A stretch of 64,000 nucleotides of DNA from Phallusia mammillata. Its lineage: Eukaryota; Chordata; Ascidiacea; Phlebobranchia; Ascidiidae. A model generated the notes under the pieces. The model searched no databases. It worked only from the letters and a program-made list of their open reading frames with translations, and was not told the DNA's origin. Within the stretch, counting starts at the first letter, position 1, and every line of letters starts with the position of its first letter. Shown piece after piece: positions 61,380 through 64,000 of the stretch. Made by a program: the position numbers and the translations under genes. The stretch spans positions 1-64,000 of the forward strand of contig QLIY01000617.1 in assembly GCA_003260075.1 (NCBI GenBank). Direction: 5' to 3'.

Positions 61380-62360
61380 ACGCCGACCCTTTATAAATCA
61401 AAAACCCAAATCACAGTGTGCCGCTATGCGGTAAAGGTTTTCCACTGTGTTTCTACTTTTAAACCTAATTTTTGTGCTTTTTGTAAAAACTATTTGTTTA
61501 TTGGTCGAGTTTGTTTTCGAAACAAATTAAGTTATGTGTATTGTATATATTATGGCTTTTATAATTTTGATTTTTAATAGTTTTTTAAACTGCAATAATT
61601 AATCAGTTGGCTCTGGACAATTATGGCTGGTTTGTATATTTATTGGTTGGGAATTTTTCTGTTTCTTTTCGTCTCATCAGTGTTAACCTTGCTATTAATG
61701 ACATTCCAAGACTTATCCATTTTTATAAAAGTATTTGTTAAAATAGAAGTGTTAAAGGTTTTAACTAATTGTTTCTTTTATAAAAACTCTAGTGTACTTG
61801 TTTGTTAAAAGACTCGTTTTGTTACCTGTATATGTGCGGGCACACTTTGCGCTTAGTAAAACATATTATTTTAACATCCTAAGCCTTCACATTGATTGTT
61901 GTGTCAGCGATTGCCACCAGCAAAACACAGCGTTAACTTCTTAGAAAAACACAGGCTTCTATATCCAAACAGCATGTGTGGATGTAACCGCTTTTACATG
62001 TCGCAGGCCGCAATACAGCTGCAGACACCCTCTCCGTACGTCGCGTTTGGTTTTTGTTGACATGCACCGAAACGTACAGCAGAAGGCTCGTTCATTTTAC
62101 TCTGTTCCTAGGCAGGGTTAATCACAACTCACACACCACACAAAACACAGAAAAAAAATCGGTGAACAATAAATAAACAAAATTATTTTCACTTAAAATG
62201 CAGCAGTAAAAATGGTATCTCTTGGTTGTATTTGCACATTCTTCGTCTCGAGCAGCAAAACAGCATTTTCTGTCACAAAGAAAAGCGATTTATTGGTACC
62301 AGTTCTTATACACTTTTACAATGGTAAGTTACCTGGCAAACAAATAAGGATATCTGCGCG
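61380..62360. other. Convergent 3' flanks of the G-gamma gene and VMP1
   Basis: No coding sequence. It should hold both 3' UTRs. On the minus strand an AATAAA signal (TTTATT at 62289-62294) lies about 70 bases past the VMP1 stop. A short ORF at 61623-61808 is hydrophobic but has no homology. Confidence 0.55.
62289..62294 (-). terminator. Candidate VMP1 polyadenylation signal
   Basis: AATAAA on the minus strand, about 70 nt downstream of the VMP1 stop codon, is the nearest canonical signal. Confidence 0.5.
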
Positions 62361-64000
62361 TTACTTTTGCATCTTAAGATCACGGATGGCTTTCTGTTTG
62401 CGCGCCATGTAGGTTTGCGCCATTGAGTTCACGATTGAGATAACAAAGTAAAGAACCATGACAATGATCAGCTTTTCAAAGAACCAAGCCAACCAACTTT
62501 CAGACTGGTGAGAAACAATGAGTTAAAAACGAGAACAAGAAAAAAATAAATTAAGGTTGGTTAATGCTAACATGTCCAAGTTGTCAAACCGGGCCGGGTT
62601 AGGGCTTGAGTTTAAACAAAACTAGTCCAGTGTTGTATGCGTAATGTAAGTAAAAAGATTAAATAGAAAGATTCAACGAAACATCCGCAATATGTAAGTC
62701 AAAAAGAGGGCAATAACATTTCCTAAAAGTACACAACATTAAGAATTACTCAGCTTGTGGATCAAAATGAAATGCTACTGCGTCATAGGAACACAGGGCT
62801 CGAAATGAGATACTAATTTTATAACACAACGTTAGAAATGGAAACGCAACAATAAAAATCCTCAACACAGGCTAAATTAACATTTGGGGATCTTTAGAGC
62901 AAAAGTACAAGCAAATATACAATTTCTTACCGCTGGTAATTGCGTTCCCACTTTGTGGTGAAAATTTGCTTTCTGCTTTTGAAGAAACTCCTTAAACGGA
63001 GCCTGCAGATGGCGCCCAAGAGCTGGAATATACCTAAAAGTATACAGGACACAGTATAAACATTGTTAAAATAGTGCAAGCATTTGTAAGTACAGTAACA
63101 CTATCTTGGAGATTTTAAGCATCGATACATTTGGCACTTTTATGCAGTTTAATCTTACCCGAGCCAGTCGACTAGCATTTCAACATGATGTTTGCTAAAC
63201 GTCATTACAATGAACAATTTCTGGATGTGCATTTTGATTACAGCTTTTCCAATTAATGTTGCACCAAAAAACGTCCAAAAGGGAACAAGAAAGTGGCCAC
63301 ATGTGATTCCGGCAAGATCAAAAAGTGGGTTCGGAATCTGAAAAATAGTTTAATCTACTGCATCATATAATTTTGATACAATTTAATACAGTGCTTGCCC
63401 CCATATAGGTTGCTGAAAATTCTGCTGGGTTGCCTGTTTTTGTGACAATAAGAGTTTTGACTTCGTTTCATTGCATTATTTTCCAAGGTTTTAAATTGTA
63501 TTTTCATGAAAACTAATTCTGTTGGTGTTGTCATAACTTATGTGTTAACTCACTGCTGAGCGTTATCTGGCTGATATGCTTTATACCAGCTCTAAAGTTC
63601 GGGTTAAATGAAAATGAATAATATTTGATTGATTTTTTGATTTCAAAAAGCTTTCCGGATTTACAGAAAAAATACAACCAAATAGTAAGAATGTATGTTC
63701 ATGGGGCCCAAGAAACCACAAAACAACATTTTTAAGTATTTGGGTCGTGTCAAAAATAGCCCGGAAACCACAGGTTTAGTGCATAGTTTACACAGTGAAA
63801 TAAAAACAGCAGCAAAATATTTTTTTCTGCTGTAACTTACCGATGCACACAATAATATACCAAAGAAGCCAACTTTCTGCACCAGCTTTTTCATGCCAAT
63901 TTTAACCCTGGTACTTATACTATCATCATCAGGGGAGTCAGCTTCAAACATTTGAGCAGCTTCCTCATAATCTTCATCATCAGGGTCAATACCAGAAAGT
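62361..64000 (-). CDS. VMP1: Vacuole membrane protein 1, C-terminal part
   Basis: Four minus-strand exons are visible: 63841-64000 (cut by the window end), 63159-63337, 62931-63033 and 62361-62504, joined in matching phases. VMP1 is an ER multispanning scramblase of the DedA/VTT group, needed for autophagosome formation and ER contact-site control. Diagnostic stretches are [69 protein letters not shown] and the last membrane segment [20 protein letters not shown]. The acidic [15 protein letters not shown] loop precedes them. The end is ...IRDLKMQK then TAA. The N-terminal half lies beyond 64000. Identification is firm from motif order and exon phases. Confidence 0.95.

Overview
This window is animal nuclear DNA. 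It is AT-rich and has split genes with short GT-AG introns and single-copy orthologues of metazoan genes: mitochondrial IDH2, an SLC5A8-like transporter, a G-protein gamma subunit, VMP1 and an agrin-type NtA protein. Short hAT-like MITEs are abundant. A marine invertebrate, quite possibly a tunicate, fits the compact introns and gene content, but nothing seen here fixes the species. No prokaryotic operons, CRISPR arrays or rRNA were seen.

Layout. At 1-6121 (minus) lie the central exons of a mucin-like, Thr-rich extracellular protein with two furin-like sites; both ends are missing. At 8970-12580 (plus) a three-exon gene encodes a secreted, stand-alone agrin-type NtA domain interrupted by a very basic insert. 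A small Cys-containing ORF lies at 13147-13446 and a three-exon ShK-domain membrane protein at 13600-14652. IDH2 (minus, 10 coding exons, 447 aa) fills 16405-21258. After a gene-poor stretch, an SLC5A8/SLC5A12-like sodium-coupled monocarboxylate transporter (plus, 15 coding exons, 669 aa) fills 26160-36527. From 37533 to 56080 there is an array of intronless class I SAM-dependent methyltransferases: four apparently intact copies, one copy broken by two frameshifts, and at least three pseudogenes or fragments, one of them inverted. A G-protein gamma subunit (60417-61379, plus) and the 3' half of VMP1 (62361-64000, minus) converge at the right end.

Two patterns cut across the window. First, more than 25 homopolymer C or G tracts of about 9-11 bases (three reach 63-95) and four single N's sit at the joints of near-identical duplicated segments. 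Most look like contig-end overlaps joined through artificial poly-G/poly-C tails rather than real duplications. They create false second copies of exons in the mucin gene, IDH2, the SLC5A gene and two methyltransferases. Second, at least a dozen hAT-like MITEs are delimited by terminal inverted repeats and 8-bp target-site duplications, several of them perfect.

The genes do not form one pathway. The most distinctive biology is the intronless methyltransferase array and the NtA-only protein with its basic insert.
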